A DNA stretch of 64,000 nucleotides from Flavobacteriales bacterium (GCA_018335925.1 JAGXRF010000019.1:1-64000); one strand, 5' to 3'; positions 50,091 through 59,537 are shown, counted from the first letter of the stretch. Notes: generated from the sequence alone by a model not told the origin. A program made the numbers and translations.

Positions 50091-51220
50091 TTTTTATTGG
50101 ATAATGCTTTTTCGTATAACGCTTCGTACATGGGTAATATTTTATAAATATCAAATTCTTTGGCCCTTTCCAAAGCTTGTTTTTTGAATTGCTGGTGCAA
50201 TTTTTCTTCTTTTAAAATTTCTACTCCAAAGCTAGCCATTCGCGAAACATCTCCAACATTGGATAAAAACCCACTAAAACCATGTAAATTTACTTCCGGC
50301 AAACCTCCTGTATTACTGGAAATTACAGGTACTCCACATGCCATAGCTTCTAATGCAGCCAACCCAAAACTTTCGGTTTCGGAAGGCAACAAAAACAAAT
50401 CGGTAAAACACAATATTTTGTCAATTTCTTGGGTATTTCCAAAAAAGATTACTTGGTTAGAAATTCCTAATTCCTCACATAAATATTCCGCTTTTTCTTT
50501 TTCAGGACCATCCCCTACCATCATTAATTTTGCAGGAATTTGTTGTTGAATTTGATGAAAAATTTTAATCACATCGGGGATGCGTTTTACTTTGCGAAAA
50601 TTACTGATATGGGTGATGATTTTTTCTGATGGTTTTGCCATCAAATCTCGTTGACAATTGGTAAATTGATGTGATTGGGCAACTTCAATTTCAATAAAAT
50701 TCGGAATTACTTCTATTTCTTTATTGATTTTGAAAAAGGCATTGGTATCTTTTTTCAAACTTTCCGAAACAGAAGTCACATAATCCGATTGGTTGATGCT
50801 AAAATTAACCGCTGGTTTGTAGTAAGGATGACTTCCTACCAAAGTAATGTCAGTACCATGCAGGGTAGTAATCATTGGAATCTCAATGCCTTGTTCTTTT
50901 AACATTTGCTTTGCCATGTAGCCTGCATAAGCATGCGGAATGGCATAGTGCACATGTAAAATTTCAATACCATGTAACTTAACCATATCTACCAACTTGC
51001 TGGACAATGCCAACTCATAAGGCTGGTAATGAAACAAGGCATATTCAGGTACATTTACCTCGTGGTAATGCACATTTTGACTAAGTAATGCCAATCGAAC
51101 CGGTTGTTTATAGGTGATAAAGTGAATTTCGTGACCTTTTTTTGCCAATTCCAATCCTAATTCGGTGGCAACTACTCCACTACCTCCATAAGTTGGATAA
51201 CATACAATGGCTATTTTCAT
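50087..51220 (-). CDS. bshA: N-acetyl-alpha-D-glucosaminyl L-malate synthase
   Basis: This GT-B glycosyltransferase of 377 residues carries out the first step of bacillithiol synthesis, joining GlcNAc from UDP-GlcNAc to L-malate. It opens MKIAIVCYPTYGGSGVVATELG, split here, which is specific to the BshA group. HVHYAIPHAYAGYMAKQML, TTLHGTDITLVGSHPYY, ISNFRKVKRIPDVI and the C-terminal SETESFGLAALEAMACGVPVI follow. bshB1 in this window provides the next step. The third gene, bshC, is not in the window. Upstream, TAATTTTA on the minus strand is a weak -7-like box. Confidence 0.94.
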   Translation of the reverse strand: MKIAIVCYPTYGGSGVVATELGLELAKKGHEIHFITYKQPVRLALLSQNVHYHEVNVPEYALFHYQPYELALSSKLVDMVKLHGIEILHVHYAIPHAYAGYMAKQMLKEQGIEIPMITTLHGTDITLVGSHPYYKPAVNFSINQSDYVTSVSESLKKDTNAFFKINKEIEVIPNFIEIEVAQSHQFTNCQRDLMAKPSEKIITHISNFRKVKRIPDVIKIFHQIQQQIPAKLMMVGDGPEKEKAEYLCEELGISNQVIFFGNTQEIDKILCFTDLFLLPSETESFGLAALEAMACGVPVISSNTGGLPEVNLHGFSGFLSNVGDVSRMASFGVEILKEEKLHQQFKKQALERAKEFDIYKILPMYEALYEKALSNKK

Positions 51221-51289
51221 TTTTGTTTTTTTGTATTGTTTGAATAGGTAAAATTAGAGCAATACCCACTACGAAGTCTGAAAAGAATG

Positions 51290-51763
51290 TTAAATAGAAG
51301 CATTGTCCAAATCAAAAACTCTGCTGTATTTAACTTCGTTTATTACGAATGAACTATGCGTACTGCCAATCCCATCGATATTGGTAAGTTTGGAAACCAT
51401 AAAATTCCGGTATTCTTGCATGTCTTTTACGTGGATTTTTAAAATATAGTCGTAATCACCACTCACGTGAAAACACTCCAAAACTTCCGGTAATTTAGAA
51501 GCTTGACGTTCAAAATTCAACACGTATTCTTTGGTGTGTTGTAATAATTTGACAAAACAATACACTGCAAAGTTTCTTTCGATTAAATTCGTATCCAAAA
51601 TTGCAGTGTAACCAGTAATCACTTTGGTTCGTTCTAATTTTTTTACACGTTCAAATACCGCAGTAGCAGAAAGTCCGGTTTTTAGAGCAATTTCTTTGGT
51701 AGTAAGCTTGGCATCGGTTTGCAATAGCTTTAGAATTTTCTTATCGGTAGCGTCTAATTTCAT
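51290..51763 (-). CDS. Lrp/AsnC family transcriptional regulator
   Basis: This 157-residue regulator starts MKLDATDKKILKLLQTDAKLTTKEIA, a winged-helix domain, followed by GLSATAVFERVKKLERTKVITGYTA (recognition helix). The C-terminal part is the ligand-binding RAM domain (FAVYCFVKLLQHTKEYVLNF, ECFHVSGDYDYILKIHV). Lrp-type proteins sense amino acids. The gene is divergent from a methionine gamma-lyase-like gene and probably regulates it. The spacer of 120 bases has an inverted repeat that could be its site. Confidence 0.93.
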   Translation of the reverse strand: MKLDATDKKILKLLQTDAKLTTKEIALKTGLSATAVFERVKKLERTKVITGYTAILDTNLIERNFAVYCFVKLLQHTKEYVLNFERQASKLPEVLECFHVSGDYDYILKIHVKDMQEYRNFMVSKLTNIDGIGSTHSSFVINEVKYSRVFDLDNASI

Positions 51764-51882
51764 CTTAAATTAAGTTTATTTATCTAAATATCTTCAAATA
51801 TATTGTTTTATTTTCTACAAAATAAATTATTTATTGACTTTTTACCTACTAATGCAGAATTTTGATGAATAAATTATTTTAC
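51764..51882. promoter_or_regulatory. Divergent control region between the Lrp regulator and the gamma-lyase gene
   Basis: TTTATTTT-CTAC-AAAATAAA forms a perfect inverted repeat with 8-base arms at 51807-51826, in a very AT-rich surround. Its size resembles an Lrp/AsnC box. A -7-like GAATTTTG (51857-51864) precedes the start at 51883. It overlaps the in-frame TTG at 51862 and lies directly before the ATG at 51865, which argues against those starts. Confidence 0.5.
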
Positions 51883-53085
51883 ATGAAAACTTTCAAACCA
51901 GCAGATCATATCCAAGACTTACAATACTTTGGTGAATTTGGAGGAGTAAATCCATCTATTTCCGATTCCTCTACCTATACGTTTTTAAGTGCCAAAACTA
52001 TGTTTGACACTTTTGAAGGCAATACCGATGGCTGTTATTTGTATTCACGACATTCTTCTCCAAGCAATTTGTATTTAGGGCAAGCATTGGCTGCTATGGA
52101 AGGAACCGAAGCTGCACATGTAACTGCATCGGGAATGGGAGCCATTACTGCGGTTTTATTGCAATTGTGCCATGCTGGAGAGCATATCGTTTCGAGTAGA
52201 ACCATTTATGGAGGAACTTATGCTTTTATGAAAAACTTCTTGCCAAATTTAAATATCCAAACTAGCTTTGTAGATATCACCAAACTGGAAACCGTTGAAA
52301 ACGCTATCCAACCCAATACCAAAGTACTGTATTGCGAATCTATCAGCAATCCTTTATTGGAAGTAGCAGATTTAGAAGGTTTGGCTAAAATAGCCCACAA
52401 ATATCAAATTACTTTGGTGGTTGACAATACCTTTTCTCCACTCATTTTAGCACCAGCCAAATTGGGAGCTCAAGTAGTGATTCATAGTTTAACCAAGTTT
52501 ATCAACGGAAGTTCCGATACCGTAGCTGGTGTAATTTGTGGCACCCAAGCTTTTATTGACGATTTAAAGAATGTGAACCACGGAGCAGCCATGCTGTTAG
52601 GCTCTACTATGGATAGTTTGCGTTCCTCGAGTGTATTGAAAAACTTAAGAACTCTGCATATCCGCATGAAGCAACACAGCCATAATGCCCAATATTTGGC
52701 TGAAAAATTTGAAGCAGATGGATTAAGAGTGGTGTACCCTGGATTGAAAAGTCACCCTGGCTACCAAAGTTTGCACCAGCAAAAACATCCGGATTATGGT
52801 TTTGGAGGCATGCTTACATTAGATGTAGGAAATTTAGAAAAAGCCAACACTTTAATGGAAATGATGCAACAAGAAAACTTGGGCTACTTGGCAGTAAGTT
52901 TGGGCTTTTACAAAACTCTGTTTTCTGCACCTGGAACATCTACTTCTTCTGAAATTCCGTTAGAGGAACAAAAAGAAATGGGCTTAACCGATGGATTGAT
53001 TCGCTTTAGTATTGGCTTAGATGACGATATCGAACGTACGTACCAAAAAATGAAAGCATGTATGGTTCATGTAGGAATTTTGTAG
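51883..53085 (+). CDS. Trans-sulfuration family PLP enzyme, methionine gamma-lyase-like
   Basis: This PLP enzyme has 400 residues from the ATG at 51883. NTDGCYLYSRHSSPSNLYLGQALAAMEGTEAAHVTASGMGAITAVLL, in parts, is the active-site entrance and cofactor region. CESISNPLLEVAD, VVDNTFSPLILAP and IHSLTKFINGSSDTVAG (PLP lysine) follow, and the C-terminal LFSAPGTSTSSEIP is substrate-facing. The Cys/Met metabolism family includes methionine gamma-lyase, cystathionine gamma-lyase and gamma-synthase. Pairing with an Lrp regulator supports a catabolic lyase. An earlier in-frame ATG at 51865 is possible but falls right after the -7-like box. Confidence 0.85.
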   Translation: MKTFKPADHIQDLQYFGEFGGVNPSISDSSTYTFLSAKTMFDTFEGNTDGCYLYSRHSSPSNLYLGQALAAMEGTEAAHVTASGMGAITAVLLQLCHAGEHIVSSRTIYGGTYAFMKNFLPNLNIQTSFVDITKLETVENAIQPNTKVLYCESISNPLLEVADLEGLAKIAHKYQITLVVDNTFSPLILAPAKLGAQVVIHSLTKFINGSSDTVAGVICGTQAFIDDLKNVNHGAAMLLGSTMDSLRSSSVLKNLRTLHIRMKQHSHNAQYLAEKFEADGLRVVYPGLKSHPGYQSLHQQKHPDYGFGGMLTLDVGNLEKANTLMEMMQQENLGYLAVSLGFYKTLFSAPGTSTSSEIPLEEQKEMGLTDGLIRFSIGLDDDIERTYQKMKACMVHVGIL

Positions 53086-53136
53086 AAAATAATTGTATGG
53101 TTATGTAATTTTACCTTTCAATTTTTTTTTAAAAGT

Positions 53137-53175
53137 AAAGCCCTATCATTTAACTAGATAGGGCTTTAATATTTT
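53137..53175. terminator. Terminator between the gamma-lyase and the DUF2892 gene
   Basis: AAAGCCCTATC and GATAGGGCTTT form an 11-base stem with a 9-base loop, then T-rich DNA. It can serve both convergent genes. Confidence 0.85.
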
Positions 53176-53363
53176 TAGTCTTTAATCTTAAATACTTTCC
53201 TTAAGATATCTTCCATCAAGCACCATTTGGTAAAGGAAGATTGCAATAAATTAATACCAACAAAGCCAGTAAACCATAACCAATTTTGGTTAACGTATAC
53301 AGCTAAAACAACGCTTAACAAGATAAAGAAACCAGCAATTGCTCTGATAATTCGATTGATCAT
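53175..53363 (-). CDS. DUF2892 (YgaP-like) small membrane protein
   Basis: This 62-residue protein starts MINRIIRAIAGFFILLSVVLAV, a first membrane segment, with a second around WLWFTGFVGINLLQSSFTKWC. The end is basic. This fits DUF2892, the membrane half of YgaP-type rhodanese proteins, which also occurs alone. The gene follows the P-II-like gene by 12 bases. Members are often found with sulfur or stress genes; the function of stand-alone members is not known. Confidence 0.8.
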   Translation of the reverse strand: MINRIIRAIAGFFILLSVVLAVYVNQNWLWFTGFVGINLLQSSFTKWCLMEDILRKVFKIKD

Positions 53364-53375
53364 AATTTTTTAATT

Positions 53376-53684
53376 TTAGTGGTTAAATTGTTCAATGGCC
53401 AAGATGTTGTAGTGAATTTTTGATTGCACTTCTTGCTCTTGGTTAAAATGTTCGATATTTTTTGCCAATTCAAATGCCTTGGCAGATTCTGCAAAAACAT
53501 GGCAAAGGATAGAAGCTCTTTCATTGTGTTCACTTGCAAACCAATTGGAAGAAATGGCATCTAAAGTAGCGTCTCTGTAACCAATCACTTCCTGAAAAGT
53601 ATAGGTTTCTATTTTGCTATTGCGAAGTATTTTTTTTAAATCTTCTAAATAGGCAGCAACTGCGGTAATTAAGATAACTTTCAT
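53376..53684 (-). CDS. Small P-II-like protein of unknown function
   Basis: About 102 residues from the internal ATG that gives MKVILITAVAAYLEDLKKIL. The longer frame from 53744 has no family sequence and starts in a spacer. The beginning (KVILITAVAAY, ETYTFQEVIGYRDATLDA) resembles the P-II/ferredoxin-like fold of small regulators, but the T-loop hallmarks of GlnB are absent. NWFASEHNERASILCHVF and an alpha-helical end follow. It lies between an RND efflux set and DUF2892 in the same direction, so it may take part in the same response. Not assigned further. Confidence 0.6.
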   Translation of the reverse strand: MKVILITAVAAYLEDLKKILRNSKIETYTFQEVIGYRDATLDAISSNWFASEHNERASILCHVFAESAKAFELAKNIEHFNQEQEVQSKIHYNILAIEQFNH

Positions 53685-53720
53685 GATACTTTTTTTTAAG
53701 TTTAATTTGGAATCACCTCT

Positions 53721-53736
53721 CCCGACTTTTGTCGGG
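53721..53736. repeat. Short hairpin CCCGAC-TTTT-GTCGGG
   Basis: A GC-rich 6-base stem (8 with the flanking T/A pair) in AT-rich spacer after the RND permease gene. No T run follows in either direction, so its use as a terminator is uncertain. Confidence 0.45.
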
Positions 53737-53765
53737 ATTAGCAATTCACTAGTTGTAATTCTACT

Positions 53766-56700
53766 TTAAATATTTTCTTCTTCCTCTTCTGAAGAAGCTT
53801 TTTCTGAAATTTCTGATGGTTTTTCCCATTTTTTACGTTCGGTCATGTAGTAGATTAATGGCACTACAATTAGCGTTAATAGAGTGGAAACAATCGCACC
53901 TGCTACCAACGAAATGGCCAAACCTTGGAAAATTGGATCAAACAAAATGATGGAAGCCCCAATAACTACCGCTCCTGTGGTCAATAAAATTGGCGTGGTT
54001 CGCACTGCACCAGCATCAATAATGGCTTGTTTGATATCTACCCCATCGTTTAATCGAATTTCAATAAAATCGATAAGTAGTACCGAATTTCGCACCATCA
54101 CTCCTGCCAAAGCAATCATACCAATAAACGAAGTTGCTGTAAAGAAAGCTCCTAACATCCAATGTCCTAATACAATTCCAACCAACGAAAGCGGAATGGC
54201 CAACATCATTACAATTGGTGTTTTGAAGTTTTGGAACCATCCAACAATCAACATATAAATAATGATAATGACCACCAAAAAGGCTGCTCCTAAATCCCGA
54301 AACACTTCTAAAGTAATTTGCCATTCTCCATCCCATTTCACGGTAAAATCCGATTCGTCTGCTGGCTGTTCCATATACAACTCCCCAACTTGATACCCGG
54401 CTGGCAATTGCATTTGCTGCAATTTCTCGTTCATTCCTAAGATAGCATACACCGGACTTTCTAAATCTCCTGCCATATCCGCAGTTACATACACTACGCG
54501 TTTTTGGTCTTTTCGGAGGATGTTTTTTTGCAAGGTATCTTGTACCACTTGTACCAAATCACTAACCGGAACCATCATGCCTTGGGCACTTTTGATTTTT
54601 AAGTTTTGAATGTCTTGTAAAGAAGTTTTGTCAGAATCTTTTAACTTTAAAGTGATGCCAACTGGATAGTTAGATCTTTCATCCACAAAATTAGATACTG
54701 GCATTTCTCTCAACAAATAGGTCAAATTACCCACTATTTGTTGTGGAGCTACCCCATGCAACATGGCTTTTTCACGATCTATTTCTAAACGATATTCTAT
54801 TTGATTATCTTCTACCATCCAATCGATATCTACAATATCCTGGGTGTTTTGTAAGATGTCTTTTACTTGGTTGGCTACTTTGATTTGCTCTTGGTAGTTT
54901 GGTCCGTAAATTTCTGCTACCAAAGTTGATAATACCGGAGGTCCAGGTGGAACTTCTATAATTTTCACATTAGCTCCATACTTCGCAGCAATTTTCTGAA
55001 TTTCTGGTCTAACTACCTTTGCAATGTCGTGACTTTGTAATTTTCTGTCAGCTTTATCTAACAAGTTTACTTGAATGTCAGCCATATTGCTTCCACCGCG
55101 TAAATCGTAATGACGAACCAAACCATTGAAAGTAATTGGAGCTGAAGTACCTACATAGCTTTGGTAATTCACCACTTCCGGAACAGTTTTTAAATACTGA
55201 GCAATTTCTTTGGTAACGGTTGCGGTTCTTTCTAAAGTAGTTCCTTCTGGCATGTCAATCACCACTTGGAATTCATTTTTGTTGTCAAATGGCAACATTT
55301 TCACGGCAACCGATTTGGTAAAAAACATCAATACCGAACCTAATAGCAATACCACAGTAATGCCCAACATTACCCAACGTTTTTTAGGACTATCTAAAAA
55401 TGGACGCTCAAATTTGTTGTAAATTTTATAAATCCAACTAGTTTCTAAACCTTGTTCTTCTTTGTGTTTTTGCTCGTCTTTTTCATGCAACAAATGGTAT
55501 CCTAAATATGGGGTTACGGTTAAGGCAACGAATAACGATAATAACATGGCAATAGAAGCTCCAATTGGCATCGGACTCATGTATGGCCCCATCATTCCTG
55601 ATACAAATGCCATTGGTAAAATTGCAGCAATTACCGTAAAGGTTGCCAAAATAGTCGGATTTCCAACTTCGTTGATGGCAAAAATGGCTGCTTGTTTAAA
55701 TGGCAGTTTCTTCATCTTAAAATGTCGGTGCATGTTTTCGGCTATGATGATGCTATCATCTACCACAATACCAACCACAAAAACCAAGGCAAATAAGGTA
55801 ATTCTGTTTAACGTATAACCTAATAAATAGTAGCTAAACAAGGTCAAGGCAAAAGTTAATGGTACCGAAAAGAATACTACCAATCCACCTCTCCATCCCA
55901 TGGCCAACATCACCAATACGGTAACTGCAATAATGGCAACCCCTAGGTGGAGTAACAACTCCCCTACTTTGTGAGAAGCAGTTTCTCCGTAATTACGTGT
56001 CACTTCTACTTTCACGTCCTCCGGAATTAAATTGCTTTTTAGCAATTCTACTTTCGTGATGATTTTTTCTGCAATTTTCATGGCATCTGCCCCTTTTACT
56101 TTGGCAATAGAAATGGTAACTGCAGGATATTCGGAACTGTTGGAATCATTCGCATTTTGGTAAGCACCATAACCAAATGATACATAATTGGCTGGTGTAG
56201 AAGCCCCATCTTCAATGGTAGCAATTTGTTTTAAATACACTGGCATGTTTTGATTTACCCCTACTACCAAATTTTCTACATCCTCGGTGCTGGATAAAAA
56301 CTTTCCTGTAGTTAACAAATACTCTTGGTCGTTTTGCACAAAAGCACCTGATTGAGCACTGCCATTATTGGCTTGCACCATTTGCATCACAGCCAATGCA
56401 TCGATTTTATTTTCTGCTAACTTATCTGGGTCTAAGGTGACTTTAATTTGACGTGATCTTCCGCCAATTTCTTTGGTAATGGCAACGTCTTTTACTTTTT
56501 CAATTTCGTTGGTTACTTCCTCGGCAATTTGTCGCAATTGAAAATCATCGTAGGTTTCACTCCACAACGTGATACCCATCATCGGAACATCGTCAATGGA
56601 ACGGGTTTTTACCATGGGTGGATATACCCCTTGCGGGAACATGTGTTGGTGTTTCATCAACTCATCGTATAGTTTAACATACGAACGCTCGATGTCTTCT

Positions 56701-57008
56701 CCCACATAAAACTGCACAATAATCATGGCTTGGCCATTCATTGCCATGCTATGTAAGTGCTCTACACCTTTGATGTTTGCCAACACTTTTTCCAAAGGTT
56801 TGATCACTCTGCTTTCTACTTCACTCGGATTTGCACCCGGGTAACCAATCAGCACATCTGCCATTGGTACATTAATTTGTGGTTCTTCTTCTCTTGGAAT
56901 TAAAAAAGAACTATACACGCCTATCATCATCAAAGCTACCATTAGTAAAATGGTTAACTTGGAATGGATGAAGAAATTGGCTATTTTTCCTGAAATACCT
57001 TCTTGCAT
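53766..57008 (-). CDS. RND efflux permease
   Basis: This inner-membrane antiporter of 1080 residues has the RND layout, with two sets of six spans after a first span and two large periplasmic loops. PREEEPQINVPMADVLIGYPG near residue 45 and the first loop NNGSAQSGAFVQNDQEYLL are readable. FALVFVVGIVVDDSIIIAENMHRHF contains the proton-relay aspartates. PPGPPVLSTLVAEIYG lies in the second loop. It is closer to the multidrug and lipid-type HAE group than to metal pumps, but this is inferred. The chain is set to begin at MQEGISGKIANF. The adaptor and TolC genes lie upstream in the same direction. Confidence 0.9.
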   Translation of the reverse strand: MQEGISGKIANFFIHSKLTILLMVALMMIGVYSSFLIPREEEPQINVPMADVLIGYPGANPSEVESRVIKPLEKVLANIKGVEHLHSMAMNGQAMIIVQFYVGEDIERSYVKLYDELMKHQHMFPQGVYPPMVKTRSIDDVPMMGITLWSETYDDFQLRQIAEEVTNEIEKVKDVAITKEIGGRSRQIKVTLDPDKLAENKIDALAVMQMVQANNGSAQSGAFVQNDQEYLLTTGKFLSSTEDVENLVVGVNQNMPVYLKQIATIEDGASTPANYVSFGYGAYQNANDSNSSEYPAVTISIAKVKGADAMKIAEKIITKVELLKSNLIPEDVKVEVTRNYGETASHKVGELLLHLGVAIIAVTVLVMLAMGWRGGLVVFFSVPLTFALTLFSYYLLGYTLNRITLFALVFVVGIVVDDSIIIAENMHRHFKMKKLPFKQAAIFAINEVGNPTILATFTVIAAILPMAFVSGMMGPYMSPMPIGASIAMLLSLFVALTVTPYLGYHLLHEKDEQKHKEEQGLETSWIYKIYNKFERPFLDSPKKRWVMLGITVVLLLGSVLMFFTKSVAVKMLPFDNKNEFQVVIDMPEGTTLERTATVTKEIAQYLKTVPEVVNYQSYVGTSAPITFNGLVRHYDLRGGSNMADIQVNLLDKADRKLQSHDIAKVVRPEIQKIAAKYGANVKIIEVPPGPPVLSTLVAEIYGPNYQEQIKVANQVKDILQNTQDIVDIDWMVEDNQIEYRLEIDREKAMLHGVAPQQIVGNLTYLLREMPVSNFVDERSNYPVGITLKLKDSDKTSLQDIQNLKIKSAQGMMVPVSDLVQVVQDTLQKNILRKDQKRVVYVTADMAGDLESPVYAILGMNEKLQQMQLPAGYQVGELYMEQPADESDFTVKWDGEWQITLEVFRDLGAAFLVVIIIIYMLIVGWFQNFKTPIVMMLAIPLSLVGIVLGHWMLGAFFTATSFIGMIALAGVMVRNSVLLIDFIEIRLNDGVDIKQAIIDAGAVRTTPILLTTGAVVIGASIILFDPIFQGLAISLVAGAIVSTLLTLIVVPLIYYMTERKKWEKPSEISEKASSEEEEENI

Positions 57009-57009
57009 T

Positions 57010-57125
57010 TTAATAATTTGAAAATTTGTTAATTTGAAAATTTGAAGTTCTGCTTTATCCTCAACCAATTATAATATTAGCTGATTGACACATTCGCTTA
57101 TTCGCTAATTCGCTAATTCGCTAAT
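57010..57125. repeat. Word-repeat spacer between the RND permease and adaptor
   Basis: AATTTGAAAATTTG words occur twice at 57010-57045 (with a TTAATTTG between), and TTCGCTAA four times in tandem at about 57093-57125. The second array runs into the 3' end of the adaptor gene and encodes its last residues (LAN and the stop). It is not coding otherwise. Confidence 0.7.
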
Positions 57126-58198
57126 TGAATTTTAGCTCCGTGAAACAATTTGCCTTTGGCTTCTACAATATAAGCTTCGTTGGCATTTATCCCAGATAAG
57201 ATTTCCACTTGGTCACCATAGGTTTTACCTAATCTTACCCAACGTAAAATCGCTGTGTTTTGGGTGCTTACGGTATAAATACCGTTTAATTGTCCTTGCT
57301 CTACAATTGCTACTTTTGGGACTAATAATGCGCTACTGTTGTTTGTTTTTTGAGTATTATTGGCAATCGGAAACTGCACATTGGCAAACATACCCGATAA
57401 AATCTTTTTGCTTGGTTTGGTCAAGTTTACTTTTACCAAATACTGACCTCCCGTGTTTTTGGCAGACAAGCTGACTTCCGAAACTTTACCTTCTACGGTT
57501 TCTTCGATAGATTTGATGGTTACTTTTACAGGCATCCCTTGTTTGATTTCCGAAATATTGCTTTCCGAAACCATGGCAGTTACTTGTAAATTACCGGCTC
57601 CTTCTATACTAACCAAAGGCATCCCTGGGTTTGCCATGTCGCCTTCTTTTACAAAAACATTGGTTACCACACCACTGTATGGAGCAGCAATATTGCTGTA
57701 AGAAAACTGAGCCAATACTTCATTTCTCATTTGTTTGGCTCCTTCTAGGCCTGCTTTAGCCATCTCAAAACGAGCTGTCATGTCGTCTAACTCTTTTTGT
57801 GAAGCACTTTGCTGTGCAAACAATTGCTGAAAACGTTCGTAGTCTTTTTTGGCATTGTTGTATCCTGCAGTTGCTTGTAAAATGGCTGCATCTACTTGTG
57901 CTTTTTTGGCTTCCAAGTCGGTGCTTTTGATGCTTACCAACAATTGTCCGGCTGCTACACGTTGTCCTACTTTCACTGGAATTTTGGTTACATAACCCAT
58001 CATTCTGGTGCTAACATTGGCACTATTTTCCGCTTCAATTTTACCGCTAGCAGCAACATACGGACTAGCTTCTGCATTTCCTTGGTTGTTAACCACCACT
58101 AAAATAGGGTTGTTGGTTTTAATTTCTTTTTTTTCGTCACCTCCACAAGAAAACAAAATAGTAGAGGCAATTACTGTAGTTAAAATTTTATAATTCAT
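57113..58198 (-). CDS. RND periplasmic adaptor (membrane fusion protein)
   Basis: This 361-residue lipoprotein has a signal ending TILFSCGGDE. The adaptor fold is visible: MMGYVTKIPVKVGQRVAAGQLLVSIKS (lipoyl half), a helical hairpin (TAGYNNAKKDYERFQQLFAQQSASQKELDDM), YSGVVTNVFVKEGDMANPGMPL (second lipoyl half) and a beta-barrel with TIKSIEETVEGKVSEVS. It links the inner-membrane RND pump to TolC. The stop is generated by the tandem-word spacer that follows. Confidence 0.93.
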   Translation of the reverse strand: MNYKILTTVIASTILFSCGGDEKKEIKTNNPILVVVNNQGNAEASPYVAASGKIEAENSANVSTRMMGYVTKIPVKVGQRVAAGQLLVSIKSTDLEAKKAQVDAAILQATAGYNNAKKDYERFQQLFAQQSASQKELDDMTARFEMAKAGLEGAKQMRNEVLAQFSYSNIAAPYSGVVTNVFVKEGDMANPGMPLVSIEGAGNLQVTAMVSESNISEIKQGMPVKVTIKSIEETVEGKVSEVSLSAKNTGGQYLVKVNLTKPSKKILSGMFANVQFPIANNTQKTNNSSALLVPKVAIVEQGQLNGIYTVSTQNTAILRWVRLGKTYGDQVEILSGINANEAYIVEAKGKLFHGAKIQLAN

Positions 58199-58212
58199 TA
58201 TGTTATATAGTT

Positions 58213-59511
58213 TTAGTTAGATAAAAAGTTCAAATAGTTTTTAGTGATGTTGTACTGTAATACTGCTTGGATGTGCTCCAATTCTTTTTGAGCTACCATG
58301 GTTTCACTTACCAACAAATCGGAAGTTTTTTCCAATCCTTGTTCCATGCGATTGGTTCTAATTCGCAATGCCTCCTTAGATTGCTCTAATGCCAATTTGG
58401 TTAGGTGGATAGAATTTTCGGCATCTTGTAAGTCTCTTTGGGTTTTGGCAAACTCCAAATTACTTTGCTTGATGTACATTTCTTGTTCGGTTCTTTGCTT
58501 TTCTAAAGCCACTTTGCTTTTTTGAATTTGAGCCAAACTTTTGTTGCCATCAAATAAATTCCACGACAATTGAGCTCCTAAAGTGTAACCTTTGGCTCCA
58601 AACCCGAAGATTTTGGTATCGTATAGTTCATACGAGCCAAATGCATTCAAACGTGGTAATAAATTCATTTTGCTACTTTGGTGCATATTTTCGTATGCTT
58701 TGGTGGCTTGCTCCATGGCTTGAAAATCTTTTCTATCTAAAGAAATGGAAGATGTTTTGCTTTCTAAAGCCAACATTTGCAAACCTTCTTGTGGTTTTAA
58801 TACCCCTTTATTTTCTTCATTCAATAAAAAATGAATAAAGTCCGATAAATTTTTGGTTTGACTTTTAGCTAAATTCAACTGATTTTCCACTTCGTTCATA
58901 CGAACTTGCATGGCCAATAAGTCGGTTTTTTGTAGCATGCCTTGTTTAAAATAATTTTCAATAAGTTTTAAATTGGCTTGGGTGGTTTTTTTGGCTTTTT
59001 CTACTACTTCCACCGCTTTATAAGCCATTTGTAATTGCATATAGGCTTTTTCAACTTCCATTTGCAAGTATTGGGCTGTGCGTTCTTTTTGCAATGCAAA
59101 AGCATCCTGTTGAATTTTTGCTGCCTTGCGTTGGTAAAAACCATCTACATTAATAATAGGTTGCAACACTTCAATACGAGTGGCATAATTTTGAATTTGG
59201 TTGGGGTTGTTCAACAAAGCCGGATTAAAATCTGCTGCTGTTAAACGTTCTTGGTTTAGCTTCGAACCAAATGCCATCAAAGGATTGGTAGTGGTTATGG
59301 CTGTATGCGAAGCCGAAATAGAGGGCAAAAAGAGTGCTTTCGATTGGTTGTAGTCCGCATTTGCTAAGGCTACTTGTTGCTCGGCAATTTTTAATTGAAG
59401 GTTGGCGTTTACTTTTTCCAATAAAGCAGATTTGGAAACAGTTATTGTATCTTGGGCAAACACCATTCCGAAGCCAAATAAAATTGCTAAAGGATATACA
59501 TAATGCTTCAT
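58213..59511 (-). CDS. TolC family outer-membrane efflux protein
   Basis: About 432 residues from the ATG that gives MKHYVYPLAILFGFGMVFAQ, a signal peptide. The longer frame from 59574 has no signal and is rejected. The OEP repeats are helical, with KVNANLQLKIAEQQVALANADYNQSKALFLPSIS, then LEKQRTEQEMYIKQSNLEFAKTQRDLQDAENS in the second half. It forms the trimeric outer-membrane channel for the adaptor-permease set that follows 14 bases downstream. Substrate unknown. Confidence 0.92.
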   Translation of the reverse strand: MKHYVYPLAILFGFGMVFAQDTITVSKSALLEKVNANLQLKIAEQQVALANADYNQSKALFLPSISASHTAITTTNPLMAFGSKLNQERLTAADFNPALLNNPNQIQNYATRIEVLQPIINVDGFYQRKAAKIQQDAFALQKERTAQYLQMEVEKAYMQLQMAYKAVEVVEKAKKTTQANLKLIENYFKQGMLQKTDLLAMQVRMNEVENQLNLAKSQTKNLSDFIHFLLNEENKGVLKPQEGLQMLALESKTSSISLDRKDFQAMEQATKAYENMHQSSKMNLLPRLNAFGSYELYDTKIFGFGAKGYTLGAQLSWNLFDGNKSLAQIQKSKVALEKQRTEQEMYIKQSNLEFAKTQRDLQDAENSIHLTKLALEQSKEALRIRTNRMEQGLEKTSDLLVSETMVAQKELEHIQAVLQYNITKNYLNFLSN

Positions 59512-59537
59512 AGAATTTATTTTATAATTTGATGAAG

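Noticed and set aside
57093..57125. CRISPR-like array (repeated TTCGCTAA)
   Set aside because: Units of 8 bases are directly adjacent with no spacers, so it is a simple tandem repeat.
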